A DNA stretch of 39,038 nucleotides, taken from an uncultured Eubacteriales bacterium (GTDB taxonomy: Bacteria; Bacillota; Clostridia; Peptostreptococcales; Anaerovoracaceae). The notes under the pieces are model-generated. The model had not been told where the DNA came from. It worked only from the letters and a program-made list of their open reading frames with translations, and did not search any database. Shown here in pieces: positions 18,706 to 28,162 of this stretch. The stretch covers positions 1-39,038 of the forward strand of contig ONJN01000017.1 of assembly GCA_900318155.1 (NCBI GenBank). The letters run 5' to 3'. Made by a program: the position numbers and the translations under genes. Positions within the stretch are counted from its first letter, which is position 1, and the number at the start of each line of letters is the position of its first letter.

Positions 18706-20664
18706 ATGAAAAACTATGGAAGTGAATCCATCAGAAATGTCGCGCTGCTCGGACACGGTGGATGCGGTAAGACAACATTTCTGGAAGCAGCACTGTTTGC
18801 GACAGGCGTGACCAAGAAGCTTGGAAGCGTTTCTGCAGGGAATACTGTTTCTGACTACGATAAGATGGAAATCGAAAAAGGTTTTTCAATCAATACAGCA
18901 CTGGTTCCCGTAGAATGGAAAGATACGAAGATCAATTTTATAGACACTCCGGGATATCCTGACTTCGCAGGAGAGGTTAATGCAGCGCTCAGAGCTGCGG
19001 AAGCTGCTGTAATCATGGTCGATGCCGGCGCAGGAATTCAGGTTGGTACCGAACAGGCATGGAAGGCATGTGAAAAACACGGAACACCGCGTTTCTTTAT
19101 CATTAATAAGAGAGATAAAGATGAATTCGATTTTGACGCAACATTCAGCGCGTTGCAGGATCAGTTTGGTTCTGCGCTCGTTCCTCTCAGCTGGCCGCTT
19201 ACGGACGAGATTGATGAAGATCTCATGGAAGCGATCGCCAGTGCTGATGAAGAGCTGATGGAAAAATATTTCGAGGGCGAAGAATTTACTGACGTTGAGA
19301 TCAAGCAGGGAATGGCTAAAGGAATTCAGAACGGAGACATTATTCCTGTCTGCTCAACATTGTTCACAATGGGTGGAGGCGTAGAAGAACTGCTCGATCT
19401 GCTTGCGGGCTGTGTGCCAACTCCGGCGATGCATGCGCCGTATCAGGCGGTGAACGGAAAGGGCGAAGATGTTGAGGTGGCATGCTCCACTGACGGGCCT
19501 TTGTCCGCATTTGTATTCAAGACAGTCATCGACCCGTTTGTGGGCAAGATCTCTATCATGAAGATTCTTACCGGTAAGGTAACACCGGGTGCAGAGGCAT
19601 ACAATTCAACGTCTGAAAAGAGTGAGAAGCTTGGCAAGCCGTTCTTCCTCAGAGGAAAGAATCAGATTGAGCTGAACTCGGCGGAAGCCGGCGATATTAT
19701 TGCAGTTGCTAAGCTGGCGAATACGGAAACAGGCGATACACTTTGTGATAAGACGGAAGCGGTTGCTTGTCCGAAGATTGAGCTGCCTGCGCCATGTTAC
19801 TTCATCGCAGTTGAGGCAAAGGACAAGAATGACGAAGATAAGATGGGTTCAAGTCTGAGAAGACTGATGGAAGAAGACCCTTCGTTTGTTGTCGAGAGAA
19901 ATCCGGAGACACGTCAGACACTCCTCGGAGGACAGGGCGACATGCAGCTGAATATTGTTCTCAGCAAACTGAAAGACCGGTTTGGTGTGGAAGTAAATAC
20001 AGTTCCGCAGAAAATTGCTTACAGAGAGACAATCAAGGGTGAATCCGATGTTCAGGGTAAGCATAAGAAACAGTCCGGTGGTGCAGGCCAGTACGGTGAC
20101 GTTCATATCAGATTCTCACCTTCACAGGAAGAATTTGAATTCTCAGAAGAACTCTTTGGCGGTGCGATCCCTAAGAACTACGTGCCGGCAGTAGAAAAAG
20201 GGCTGCGTGAAAGTATGGAAAACGGTCCGCTTGCAGGATGCAGGGTACAGAATATCAAGGCGGTTCTTTACGACGGTTCCTATCATGATGTAGACTCTAA
20301 TGAGGTATCCTTCAAGATCGCGGCATCATTGGCATTCAAGAAGGGTATTAAGGAAGCGAATCCGATTCTTCTCGAACCGATCATGCGTATGGAAATCATG
20401 GTTCCGAACGATTATACCGGCGATGTAATGGGCGACCTGACAAAACGCCGCGGCAGAATTCTCGGTATGGAGCCGCAGCCGAACGGCGACCAGAAGCTCG
20501 ACGCGATCGCTCCGCAGGCTGAGCTCTTTGATTACGCGCTCGGACTCCGCGCAATGACACAGGGAAGAGGAAGCTTTACGATGACTTTTGATAATTACAG
20601 TGAAGTTCCGAAGAATCTTGCAGATGAGATTATTGCACAGCATGAAGCTGAGGAAAATAAGTAA
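18706..20664 (+). CDS. elongation factor G paralogue (EF-G-like translational GTPase)
   Basis: The 652-aa protein aligns along EF-G: a GTPase domain with P-loop GHGGCGKTT (about 17-25) and NKRD, then domains II to V including the KKQSGGAGQYGDVHIRF block of domain IV. It is shorter than canonical EF-G (about 690 aa). The G3 motif reads DTPGYPDF instead of DTPGHVDF, so the histidine that activates water for GTP hydrolysis is tyrosine. The clostridial EF-G paralogue family, as I recall it, often has this change. The gene is not in an rpsL-rpsG-fusA-tuf cluster, so canonical fusA is expected elsewhere. AGGAGG precedes the ATG. Codon choice looks more restricted than in its neighbours, which hints at strong expression. 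Confidence 0.88.
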   Translation: MKNYGSESIRNVALLGHGGCGKTTFLEAALFATGVTKKLGSVSAGNTVSDYDKMEIEKGFSINTALVPVEWKDTKINFIDTPGYPDFAGEVNAALRAAEAAVIMVDAGAGIQVGTEQAWKACEKHGTPRFFIINKRDKDEFDFDATFSALQDQFGSALVPLSWPLTDEIDEDLMEAIASADEELMEKYFEGEEFTDVEIKQGMAKGIQNGDIIPVCSTLFTMGGGVEELLDLLAGCVPTPAMHAPYQAVNGKGEDVEVACSTDGPLSAFVFKTVIDPFVGKISIMKILTGKVTPGAEAYNSTSEKSEKLGKPFFLRGKNQIELNSAEAGDIIAVAKLANTETGDTLCDKTEAVACPKIELPAPCYFIAVEAKDKNDEDKMGSSLRRLMEEDPSFVVERNPETRQTLLGGQGDMQLNIVLSKLKDRFGVEVNTVPQKIAYRETIKGESDVQGKHKKQSGGAGQYGDVHIRFSPSQEEFEFSEELFGGAIPKNYVPAVEKGLRESMENGPLAGCRVQNIKAVLYDGSYHDVDSNEVSFKIAASLAFKKGIKEANPILLEPIMRMEIMVPNDYTGDVMGDLTKRRGRILGMEPQPNGDQKLDAIAPQAELFDYALGLRAMTQGRGSFTMTFDNYSEVPKNLADEIIAQHEAEENK

Positions 20665-20691
20665 GCATTCAGAAAATGAAACAGTAAATCG

Positions 20692-20722
20692 CGGCAGCAT
20701 GTCAGATCAGGGCATGCTGCCG
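20692..20722 (+). other. perfect 10-bp hairpin between the EF-G-like gene and radA
   Basis: CGGCAGCATG (20692-20701) pairs with CATGCTGCCG (20713-20722) around an 11-nt loop. The tail TTCAGATTA is not a T run, so it is a poor intrinsic terminator. It could be a processing or stabilising stem, or a weak terminator limiting read-through into radA. Confidence 0.55.
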
Positions 20723-20760
20723 TTCAGATTATCAGGGATAGTCAGGGAAGTCGAACGATT

Positions 20761-22158
20761 ATGGCAAAGAAAGCAAAAACAGTCTGGGTATGTCAGGCGT
20801 GTGGGAACGAGAGCCCCAAATGGGTCGGGCAGTGTGTTTGCGGCGCCTGGAATTCAATGATTGAGGAGAAGATCACTGCGGAGCTTTCGGCGGACGACAT
20901 GCGCCGGCGCGCAGTACCGCGTTCCGGAAGGAAGATTCGCCCGTCGGTTCTGAAAAACGTCGGCTCGGCCGATTATGAGCGGATCCGGACCGGGATCGGG
21001 GAATTGGATCGGGTTCTCGGCGGTGGTCTGGTCAAAGGGTCACTGACTCTGATCTCAGGGGAACCGGGAATCGGAAAATCGACGCTGATCATTCAGTCAG
21101 CGCAATTGATTTCACAAAAAGTCGGAACTGTGCTTTATGTTTCCGGCGAGGAATCAGAAGAACAGATCAAGATGCGCGCTGATCGGGTCTGCGGCGAGCT
21201 GAGCGATGATCTTTTTGTCATGGCTGAAACCAATATGGAGAATATAGAAACGGTCTGTGAAAATATCCAGCCGAAGTTCCTGATTATCGACTCGATTCAG
21301 ACGATGTACACCCAGACGCTGGATTCGGCACCCGGCAGCGTATCGCAGGTGCGTGCCTGTGGAAATATCCTGATGAGGATCGGAAAGACAGGCAGTGTGC
21401 CGGTTTTTATCGTTGCACATGTGACAAAAACCGGGGAACTGGCAGGGCCGAAGATCGTGGAACACCTGGTGGATACGGTTCTTAGTTTTACGGGGGAGCG
21501 TGATCATGAGGTTCGGATACTGCGGGCCAGCAAAAACCGTTTTGGGACGACGAGCGAAATCGGTGCGTTTCGCATGGAAATGCAGGGGCTGATCGAAATC
21601 GAGAATCTTTCCGGCAGTTTTCTGGAAAGCACGGAGGAGAAGTCGGAAGGCGCGGTCATTACTGCGGTTTATGAGGGCAGCCGACCGGTTTTTCTGGAGA
21701 TTCAGGCTTTGACGAGCCGGGCCAATGTAGGTTTTGCGCGGCGTACGTCGGTCGGAATTGACCGGCAGAGACTGAGTATGATCCTGGCTGTTCTGGAGAA
21801 GCGGGCGGGGCTGCAGCTACTGGACGAAGATGTCTACATTAATGTGGTCGGTGGTCTGAAACCGGACAGTACGTCGGTGGATCTCGGCGCGGCGCTCGCC
21901 GTTTATTCGTCGGTCTGTAATATCGTTCCGCCGCCGGGGCTGATCGCTGTTGGAGAAGTTGGGCTGACCGGGGACCTTCGATCGATCACCAATGCGGAAC
22001 GGATCGCGGCTGAGGCGGCGCGTCTTGGCTTCCGGCAGGTAATCATGCCGATGAAAAATGCGGAGCGAATGAAGCACGTGAATATTCCGGAGTTCTGCAA
22101 AGTGACCGGCGTGAAAAATATCCGGGATGCGGTGGCAGTATTCCGAGGCCAGCGATAA
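20761..22158 (+). CDS. radA: DNA repair protein RadA (Sms)
   Basis: RadA is a RecA-related ATPase that drives branch migration in recombination repair. A C4 zinc finger (C11, C14, C25, C27) comes first, then the RecA-like core with Walker [10 protein letters not shown] (from about residue 100), the RadA-specific KNRFG motif near 258, and a C-terminal Lon-protease-like domain ending at 465 aa. The ribosome binding site is weak (AGGGAAG about 11 nt upstream). In Bacillus radA is followed by disA; here pyrG follows after 16 nt. Confidence 0.96.
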   Translation: MAKKAKTVWVCQACGNESPKWVGQCVCGAWNSMIEEKITAELSADDMRRRAVPRSGRKIRPSVLKNVGSADYERIRTGIGELDRVLGGGLVKGSLTLISGEPGIGKSTLIIQSAQLISQKVGTVLYVSGEESEEQIKMRADRVCGELSDDLFVMAETNMENIETVCENIQPKFLIIDSIQTMYTQTLDSAPGSVSQVRACGNILMRIGKTGSVPVFIVAHVTKTGELAGPKIVEHLVDTVLSFTGERDHEVRILRASKNRFGTTSEIGAFRMEMQGLIEIENLSGSFLESTEEKSEGAVITAVYEGSRPVFLEIQALTSRANVGFARRTSVGIDRQRLSMILAVLEKRAGLQLLDEDVYINVVGGLKPDSTSVDLGAALAVYSSVCNIVPPPGLIAVGEVGLTGDLRSITNAERIAAEAARLGFRQVIMPMKNAERMKHVNIPEFCKVTGVKNIRDAVAVFRGQR

Positions 22159-22174
22159 AGGGAAGGAGCACAGT

Positions 22175-23812
22175 ATGGCAGTTAAATACATATTTGTTAC
22201 GGGAGGAGTCGTTTCGGGACTCGGAAAGGGGATTACGGCGGCGTCACTGGGACGCCTGCTGAAAGCACGCGGATATAAAGTGACGATGCAGAAATTTGAT
22301 CCGTACATCAACATCGATCCCGGTACTATGAACCCGGTTCAGCACGGGGAAGTCTTTGTCACGGATGACGGCGCGGAGACAGACCTTGATCTGGGGCACT
22401 ATGAGCGTTTTATCGATGAATCGCTGACAAAGAATTCAAATGTAACGACAGGGAAGGTTTACTGGTCTGTCCTGAGCAAAGAACGCCGTGGTGATTACGG
22501 CGGCGGTACCGTGCAGGTCATCCCGCACATTACTAACGAAATCAAATCTCGTTTTCATCGTCAGGATGAAATGGAGGCCGTCGCGATGGGTACCGAGATT
22601 GCGATCATTGAGGTCGGCGGCACGGTCGGTGACATCGAGTCGCAGCCGTTTCTTGAGGCGATCCGGCAGTTCAGGGCTGAGATCGGACCGGGGAATTCCA
22701 TGTTGATCCATGTTACACTTGTGCCGTATTTGGCTTGTTCGCAGGAGCTGAAGACCAAGCCGACGCAGTCTTCTGTCAAAGACCTTCAGGGTATGGGTAT
22801 CCAGCCGGATGTGCTTGTCTGTCGGTCCGAGATGCCGCTGACGGATTCGATCCGAAGCAAGATCGCTTTATTCTGCAATGTCCCGTATCATCATGTCATC
22901 GAGAATACGGATATGGATATTCTTTATGAAGTGCCGATCGCGCTGGAAAAAGAACATCTGGCGGAAATCGCCTGTGGTTGTCTCGATCTGCGCTGTCCGG
23001 ACCCGGATTTGAGCGCATGGAATAAAATGCTGGAAAATTGGAAAAATCCAGAAAAGGAAATCACGATAGCACTGGTCGGAAAATATGTAGAACTTCACGA
23101 CGCATATCTTTCCGTCGCCGAGGCTCTTCAGGCGGCGGGAGCATACTGGCATACCCATGTCAGAATCGACTGGGTGGATTCTGAAGCGGTCAGCAGTTAT
23201 AACGTGGCGGATCGTCTGAAGGACGCGGACGGAATCCTCGTGCCGGGCGGATTCGGTACCCGGGGACTCCCCGGAAAAGTTGCTGCGATCCGTTACGCCA
23301 GAGAAAACAGGGTGCCGTTCCTGGGAATCTGCCTGGGTATGCAGATGGCGATCGTGGAATTTGCCAGAAACGTTCTGGGGTATGCCGACGCGAATTCCGT
23401 CGAAGTCGATCCGGAAACGACGCATCCGGTCATCCATCTGATGCCGGATCAGGAAGGCGTAGTCAATATCGGCGGTACGCTCCGTCTCGGATCCTACCCG
23501 TGTATTCTGGATGAAACATCAAAGGCCTTTAAGCTCTTCGGGACAAAGGAAATCACGGAAAGACATCGTCATCGCTATGAGGTCAACAATGATTTTCGTC
23601 GTGATTTGACGGAAAACGGCATGCGTCTGGTGGGTCTTTCGCCGGACGGCCGCATTGTGGAAATGATTGAAGCGGAGGATCATCCGTATTTCATCGGCAC
23701 TCAGGGACATCCGGAATTCAAGTCCAGACCGGATCGGCCGCATCCTCTGTTCAGAGGCCTTATTGAGGCGGCGACAGCAAAGCCGAAAAACATTCACAGC
23801 CAGGAAGGATAA
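22175..23812 (+). CDS. pyrG: CTP synthase
   Basis: CTP synthase makes CTP from UTP, ATP and glutamine. The N-terminal amidoligase domain starts with [13 protein letters not shown]. The C-terminal class I glutamine amidotransferase domain has C386 (GICLGMQ) and the H512/E514 pair (GTQGHPEF). The length of 545 aa is typical. The ATG at 22175 has GGAAGGAG close upstream; the earlier in-frame ATG at 22127 lies within radA and is rejected. No promoter or G-rich attenuator start is seen in the 16-nt gap, so it is probably co-transcribed with radA. Confidence 0.97.
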   Translation: MAVKYIFVTGGVVSGLGKGITAASLGRLLKARGYKVTMQKFDPYINIDPGTMNPVQHGEVFVTDDGAETDLDLGHYERFIDESLTKNSNVTTGKVYWSVLSKERRGDYGGGTVQVIPHITNEIKSRFHRQDEMEAVAMGTEIAIIEVGGTVGDIESQPFLEAIRQFRAEIGPGNSMLIHVTLVPYLACSQELKTKPTQSSVKDLQGMGIQPDVLVCRSEMPLTDSIRSKIALFCNVPYHHVIENTDMDILYEVPIALEKEHLAEIACGCLDLRCPDPDLSAWNKMLENWKNPEKEITIALVGKYVELHDAYLSVAEALQAAGAYWHTHVRIDWVDSEAVSSYNVADRLKDADGILVPGGFGTRGLPGKVAAIRYARENRVPFLGICLGMQMAIVEFARNVLGYADANSVEVDPETTHPVIHLMPDQEGVVNIGGTLRLGSYPCILDETSKAFKLFGTKEITERHRHRYEVNNDFRRDLTENGMRLVGLSPDGRIVEMIEAEDHPYFIGTQGHPEFKSRPDRPHPLFRGLIEAATAKPKNIHSQEG

Positions 23813-23830
23813 TGATCAGATAATAAAAAT

Positions 23831-23876
23831 ACAGCCGGAACCATCATGTCAATGATGATTTCCGGCTGTTCTTTTT
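23831..23876. terminator. bidirectional terminator between pyrG and the histidine kinase gene
   Basis: ACAGCCGGAA (23831-23840) pairs with TTCCGGCTGT (23860-23869), with an inner ATCAT/ATGAT stem. A T-rich tail follows on the plus strand, and ATTTTTATT follows on the minus strand. Confidence 0.85.
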
Positions 23877-23877
23877 C

Positions 23878-25491
23878 TTATTTTATTGCAACAGTCTGCG
23901 TATTCGACAAAGTCTCGGAAGAATTTCGGACCTTGCTTCCATCAGTAGTTTCATTTACTGACAGATTACCCGGATTACGGATTGTAGGCAGTTCAAACCA
24001 GAAGATACTACCTTCTCCGACGGTACTTTCTACATCAAAGGCCGCATTCTGCAGCCTGAGAATTTCTTTGACGATCGAAAGCCCGATCCCCGTACCTTCT
24101 GTCGCTCTGACATGATGCGTACTGGATTTATAGTATTTATCCCACACGTGAGGAAGCTCCTCCGGCGCGATGCCCATACCGTGATCCTCCACGGAAAAAC
24201 GGACTTTTCTGGGATAACGTCTGACTGTAACGATAATGACTTTGTCTGTGCCGCAGTATTTCACAGCATTTGTCATGAAATTGGTCATAACCTGCTTGAT
24301 TCGAGATTCGTCCGCGTCAACAAAAATATCTCCGTTTGATTTATAGTATTCAATTATATAGCCTTCCTGTTCCTGGAGAATACTGTAGGAAGCCAGGACT
24401 GCATCAGCAGCGGCTTTAAAATCAAACGGTTTGTTCGTCATCGGAAGCCGGTTTGACTGAAGTCTTGTCAATGTCAGCATTTCGTTAACAAGCAGATTCA
24501 GCCGGTCGGTCTCGTCGATAATCACCTTGAGGTGCACATTCCTCTTTTCAGGATAATCACCGGAGAGATCACGAATCATTTCAGCATAAGATTTTATCAG
24601 TGACAAAGGGGTTTTCAGGTCATGAGAAACATTGGCGATCAGATCCTTCTGATACTGTTCGATTTTGTTCATTTCATGTTCTGCGATTGTCAGCATACCT
24701 GCCAGATTGTCGATCTCCGTGTAATATCCTTTTTTGAATTTTATATTAAAATATCCTTTTCCCATTTGCTCCGTCGCAAGGGTCAACTGTCGGATCGGCC
24801 GTGTAATACTAAGAGTCAGCAGAAATACGACGGCCAGTACAAAGAGCAGCGCAAGTACTGAAATTTGAATAAACTGATTTCTCAGGATGTAGGCGAAAGA
24901 CTCTATAGGATACAGCGGTGAGAACACACAGGCGACGTAAGCGTTCGAGTTCTGTGCCTTTCCGGAGACATTATCGGATGTTCGCTTTTTATTGTTCGAA
25001 TCCAGATACGAGGCCACACCGATGGTTTGTAAATATCCCGGCTCCATCGTGCTCGTTTTTTTATCAAGCTCGTTGGAGTTGAACCGCACTACTCCTGCCA
25101 AGTCTGATTTCGCGAGTTTCCTGCACAATACTTTTATCATCGATGTGTACAGTTGATTTTCAACTATCGTAAGATAAGAGTTCTCACTCATGCCTTCAGC
25201 CGGTTCTCCCGATGCTTTACGGATAAAGATTCTGATATCCTGAGCCTGAAACTTGTCAATTTCATTTTTCAGGGCGGTTTTCTTTTCTTTGTCTGATCTA
25301 TAGGCTCGCGACAGATTTCTTTCGATTTTGATGAGCTGATTGAATTTCATCTGTTCATATGCTTTCTGATCATTGACAAAATGAACCATCATCCTCCAGA
25401 TCATAAAGAGAAGTGCAATTGCAAATAAGGTAATAAAAAACCATAATCTGAAATTTATGCTTTTAAAATCTATCTTTTTTCTCTTTGACAT
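23878..25491 (-). CDS. membrane sensor histidine kinase
   Basis: The 537-aa protein has a cytoplasmic start, transmembrane segment 1 (about 14-38), an extracytoplasmic sensor region (39-205) of no family I recognise, transmembrane segment 2 (206-228), HAMP (229-282), a HisKA domain with phospho-acceptor H290 (NVSHDLKTP), and a C-terminal HATPase with N, G1 (DHGMGIAP) and G2 (GTGIGLSIV) boxes. It would autophosphorylate and pass phosphate to the regulator encoded 35 nt upstream. The ribosome binding site is weak, suggesting lower output than the regulator. The signal is unknown. PhoR/ResE-like by architecture only. Confidence 0.92.
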   Translation of the reverse strand: MSKRKKIDFKSINFRLWFFITLFAIALLFMIWRMMVHFVNDQKAYEQMKFNQLIKIERNLSRAYRSDKEKKTALKNEIDKFQAQDIRIFIRKASGEPAEGMSENSYLTIVENQLYTSMIKVLCRKLAKSDLAGVVRFNSNELDKKTSTMEPGYLQTIGVASYLDSNNKKRTSDNVSGKAQNSNAYVACVFSPLYPIESFAYILRNQFIQISVLALLFVLAVVFLLTLSITRPIRQLTLATEQMGKGYFNIKFKKGYYTEIDNLAGMLTIAEHEMNKIEQYQKDLIANVSHDLKTPLSLIKSYAEMIRDLSGDYPEKRNVHLKVIIDETDRLNLLVNEMLTLTRLQSNRLPMTNKPFDFKAAADAVLASYSILQEQEGYIIEYYKSNGDIFVDADESRIKQVMTNFMTNAVKYCGTDKVIIVTVRRYPRKVRFSVEDHGMGIAPEELPHVWDKYYKSSTHHVRATEGTGIGLSIVKEILRLQNAAFDVESTVGEGSIFWFELPTIRNPGNLSVNETTDGSKVRNSSETLSNTQTVAIK

Positions 25492-25526
25492 TTTTCTATC
25501 GGTTGCTATTAATCATTCGTTATCAA

Positions 25527-26204
25527 TTATTCATTGCATTCAAATTTATAACCGACACCTCTGAGTGTGACAATAAAGTCACGATAAGGCCCAAGTGCGT
25601 TTCGGAGATTCTTGATGTGTGTATCGATCGTACGGTCATCACCGAAGAAATCGTAACCCCAGATATCGGACAGAAGTTTGTCTCTTGATAAAGCAATATC
25701 TCTGTTTTCAATCAGATAAAAAAGGAGTTCATATTCCTTCGGGGTCAGATTGACCCGTGTTCCGTCGACCGTGACTGTTCTGGCCGGGATATTGATGTCC
25801 AGCCCCTGAAATTTCATAATGTTGGATTTATTGCCGGATCCTGCGTTCTTTCTTGCAAGCACAGCACTGACTCTTGCCATTAACTCCTTGGGACTGAACG
25901 GTTTCACGATGTAATCGTCGATCCCGAGTTCGAACCCGAACAACTTATCGTATTCTTCTCCCCGCGCGGAGAGCATGATAATCGGCAGATCCTGAAGCTT
26001 CTTGATTTCCTTGCAGGTGGAGAACCCGTCCAGCTTCGGCATCATAATATCAAGGATTACAAGATCGTAATCATTCAGTTTACATAATCCGATCGCAGAC
26101 ATGCCATCTTCTGCTTCGGCCACTTCATATCCGTTGAATTCAGCATATTCTCTGATGACTTCCCGGATTTTAGGTTCATCGTCAACTACCAGTAATTTAT
26201 ACAT
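25527..26204 (-). CDS. OmpR/PhoB-family response regulator
   Basis: The 225-aa protein has a receiver domain with acidic pocket D8-D9, phosphorylation site D52 and K101, then a C-terminal winged-helix DNA-binding domain (about 130-225, ending in TLRGVGYKFE). It is the partner of the downstream kinase. AAAGGAGGGG lies 5 nt before the ATG, a near-ideal ribosome binding site. It is divergent from the DUF2520-panB-panC module, which is the nearest possible target besides its own promoter. A weak minus-strand promoter candidate is TTGTAC (26311-26316) with TATAAC (26287-26292), 18 nt apart. Confidence 0.94.
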   Translation of the reverse strand: MYKLLVVDDEPKIREVIREYAEFNGYEVAEAEDGMSAIGLCKLNDYDLVILDIMMPKLDGFSTCKEIKKLQDLPIIMLSARGEEYDKLFGFELGIDDYIVKPFSPKELMARVSAVLARKNAGSGNKSNIMKFQGLDINIPARTVTVDGTRVNLTPKEYELLFYLIENRDIALSRDKLLSDIWGYDFFGDDRTIDTHIKNLRNALGPYRDFIVTLRGVGYKFECNE

Positions 26205-26298
26205 AGAACCCCTCCTTTATCATCTTATTTTATCATAAATCAAATATCAATTAAACAAAAGATATTTGTTCAGTGAAAAGAAACCAGTTATATTTCTG

Positions 26299-26327
26299 TT
26301 TACATCGCGCGTACAAAGTGGTAAACT
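26299..26327 (+). promoter_or_regulatory. probable promoter of the DUF2520-panB-panC operon
   Basis: TTTACA (26299-26304), a 17-nt spacer and TAAACT (26322-26327): 5-of-6 and 4-of-6 matches. It gives a leader of about 100 nt. It overlaps a weaker divergent candidate for the response regulator. Confidence 0.5.
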
Positions 26328-26435
26328 GCAATGTGATGGACGGTATTCCGATCGGGAAACTGTACCGCATGACAAAGAGAAACCGTTAACAGGGAACCTT
26401 GTTTATACAGTACATCACCGCAGGATCGAGGTGAT

Positions 26436-27308
26436 ATGTTGAAAACAGGATTTATTGGAGCAGGAAAAGTCGGTTTTACGCTGGGAAAATATCTCAGTAC
26501 GCACGGCATTGAGGTTACAGGCTATTACAGCCGCAACACAGAATCTGCCGGGGAGGCAGCACAGTTTACACAGACAAAGGCATATGAAGATATGGGCTTA
26601 CTGATTGAAAATTGTGATGTGCTGTTTTTGACGGTTCCTGACGGCTGCATCACTTCTGTTTTTGAAGAAGTGAAGAAGTATCCGATTTCCGGAAAATTCA
26701 TTTGTCATTGCAGCGGGGCGCTTTCTTCAAAAGATGCGTTTCCTGAAATAAGAGAATCCGGCGCGTTTGCGTTTTCCGTTCATCCGCTGTTCGCCGTAAG
26801 CGATAAGTATCACGCTTATGAAGAATTGTCGGATGTTTTTATTGCCTCGGAAGGCGATGAGGATCGTATCCATGAGTTAAAAGCTATGTTGAATCAGGCC
26901 GGGCTGCAGGTGCAGCAGATCCGGCCGGAAGATAAAACACGGTATCACTGCGCGGCGGCGATCGCGAGTAATCTGGTCGTCGCGCTGATCAGCAAAAGTG
27001 TGGATATGCTTACGGAATGTGGATTTACGCCGGAAAACGCTTTGTCGGCACTTACCCCGCTGATGACGGGAAACATTCGTCATATCGCGGAGGATGGGGT
27101 TATCAACAGCCTGACCGGCCCGGTCGAACGCGGCGACGCGGAAACCGTGAAGAAGCATCTTGAGTGTTTCGGATCTGAGGATGACAAAGAGCTTTACACG
27201 TTGCTCTCGAGATTGCTGATTCCGGTGGCACAGGCCAGAAATCCCGAAAGATCGTACCGTTCCGTCAAAGAAGTCATAGGATTTGACAGAAAGGAAGCAG
27301 AAAAATGA
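26436..27308 (+). CDS. Rossmann-fold/DUF2520 protein, possible ketopantoate reductase-like
   Basis: The 290-aa protein has an N-terminal NAD(P)-binding Rossmann domain (GAGKVG at 8-13) and a helical C-terminal DUF2520 domain with the conserved DKTRYHCAAAIASN block. This is the layout of beta-hydroxyacid dehydrogenase-type reductases, in which a conserved Lys in the second domain is catalytic. Its stop overlaps the panB start by 4 nt, and neither panE nor ilvC is in the window, so it may reduce ketopantoate to pantoate. That is inference. GAGGTG lies 4 nt before the ATG; the TTG codon at 26439 is an alternative start with better spacing. Confidence 0.85.
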   Translation: MLKTGFIGAGKVGFTLGKYLSTHGIEVTGYYSRNTESAGEAAQFTQTKAYEDMGLLIENCDVLFLTVPDGCITSVFEEVKKYPISGKFICHCSGALSSKDAFPEIRESGAFAFSVHPLFAVSDKYHAYEELSDVFIASEGDEDRIHELKAMLNQAGLQVQQIRPEDKTRYHCAAAIASNLVVALISKSVDMLTECGFTPENALSALTPLMTGNIRHIAEDGVINSLTGPVERGDAETVKKHLECFGSEDDKELYTLLSRLLIPVAQARNPERSYRSVKEVIGFDRKEAEK

Positions 27309-28135
27309 AGAATACAGTAACGACCTTTCAGAAAATGAAACAGAACGGTGAAAAGATATCAATGCTGACCTGCTACGATTATTCCACGGCGAAGCTGATG
27401 GAAGCTGCGGGCATAAACTCTATTCTTGTCGGGGATTCGCTCGGCAATGTTATGCTGGGATATCCGGATACGATCTCCGTTACGATGGAAGATATGATCA
27501 CATACGGCGCGGCTGTCTCCAGAGGAACGAATGACACGATGGTCGTCATCGACATGCCGTTCATGTCTTATCAGGTATCGATTGAGCAGGCCGTAACCAA
27601 TGCCGGACGCCTGATGAAGGAAGGTCGCGCAAATGCCGTCAAGCTGGAAGGCGGAGCGGCTGTCTGCCCTCAGATCAAGGCAATTACGGACGCTGGAATT
27701 CCGGTCGTCGCTCACCTGGGACTGACGCCGCAGTCGATCAACGCGCTGGGCGGAAACAAAGTTCAGGGTAAGACTGAAGAAGCCGCCAGAGAAATGCTGG
27801 ATGACGCGTTGAAGGTTCAGGAGGCCGGCGCCTTTGCAGTCGTTCTGGAGTGTGTACCGGCGCCACTGGCGACATTAATTACCGAAAAACTGACAATTCC
27901 GACGATCGGAATCGGCGCGGGCAACGGCTGTGACGGACAGGTTCTCGTATATCAGGACATGCTGGGACTTTACAGTGATTTTGTACCGAAATTTGTTAAG
28001 CAGTTTGTTAAGCTGGGCGACGAGATGACAAAGGCATTCAGGGCGTACGATGAAGAAGTGAAATCTCAGGCATTCCCTGATGAGGCGCATTCGTTCAAAA
28101 TGAATAATACCGAAGTTCTTGACAGATTATATTAA
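27305..28135 (+). CDS. panB: 3-methyl-2-oxobutanoate hydroxymethyltransferase
   Basis: PanB adds a hydroxymethyl group from methylene-tetrahydrofolate to 2-oxoisovalerate, making ketopantoate for coenzyme A synthesis. The 276-aa TIM-barrel protein has the family blocks MLTCYDYSTA, GDSLGNVMLGY, KLEGG and the IGIGAGNGCDGQVLV block near the C-terminus. Its ATG overlaps the upstream stop by 4 nt, so translation is probably coupled. Confidence 0.96.
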   Translation: MKNTVTTFQKMKQNGEKISMLTCYDYSTAKLMEAAGINSILVGDSLGNVMLGYPDTISVTMEDMITYGAAVSRGTNDTMVVIDMPFMSYQVSIEQAVTNAGRLMKEGRANAVKLEGGAAVCPQIKAITDAGIPVVAHLGLTPQSINALGGNKVQGKTEEAAREMLDDALKVQEAGAFAVVLECVPAPLATLITEKLTIPTIGIGAGNGCDGQVLVYQDMLGLYSDFVPKFVKQFVKLGDEMTKAFRAYDEEVKSQAFPDEAHSFKMNNTEVLDRLY

Positions 28136-28162
28136 TAAGTGCCGGGAGGATAATAGATAATT

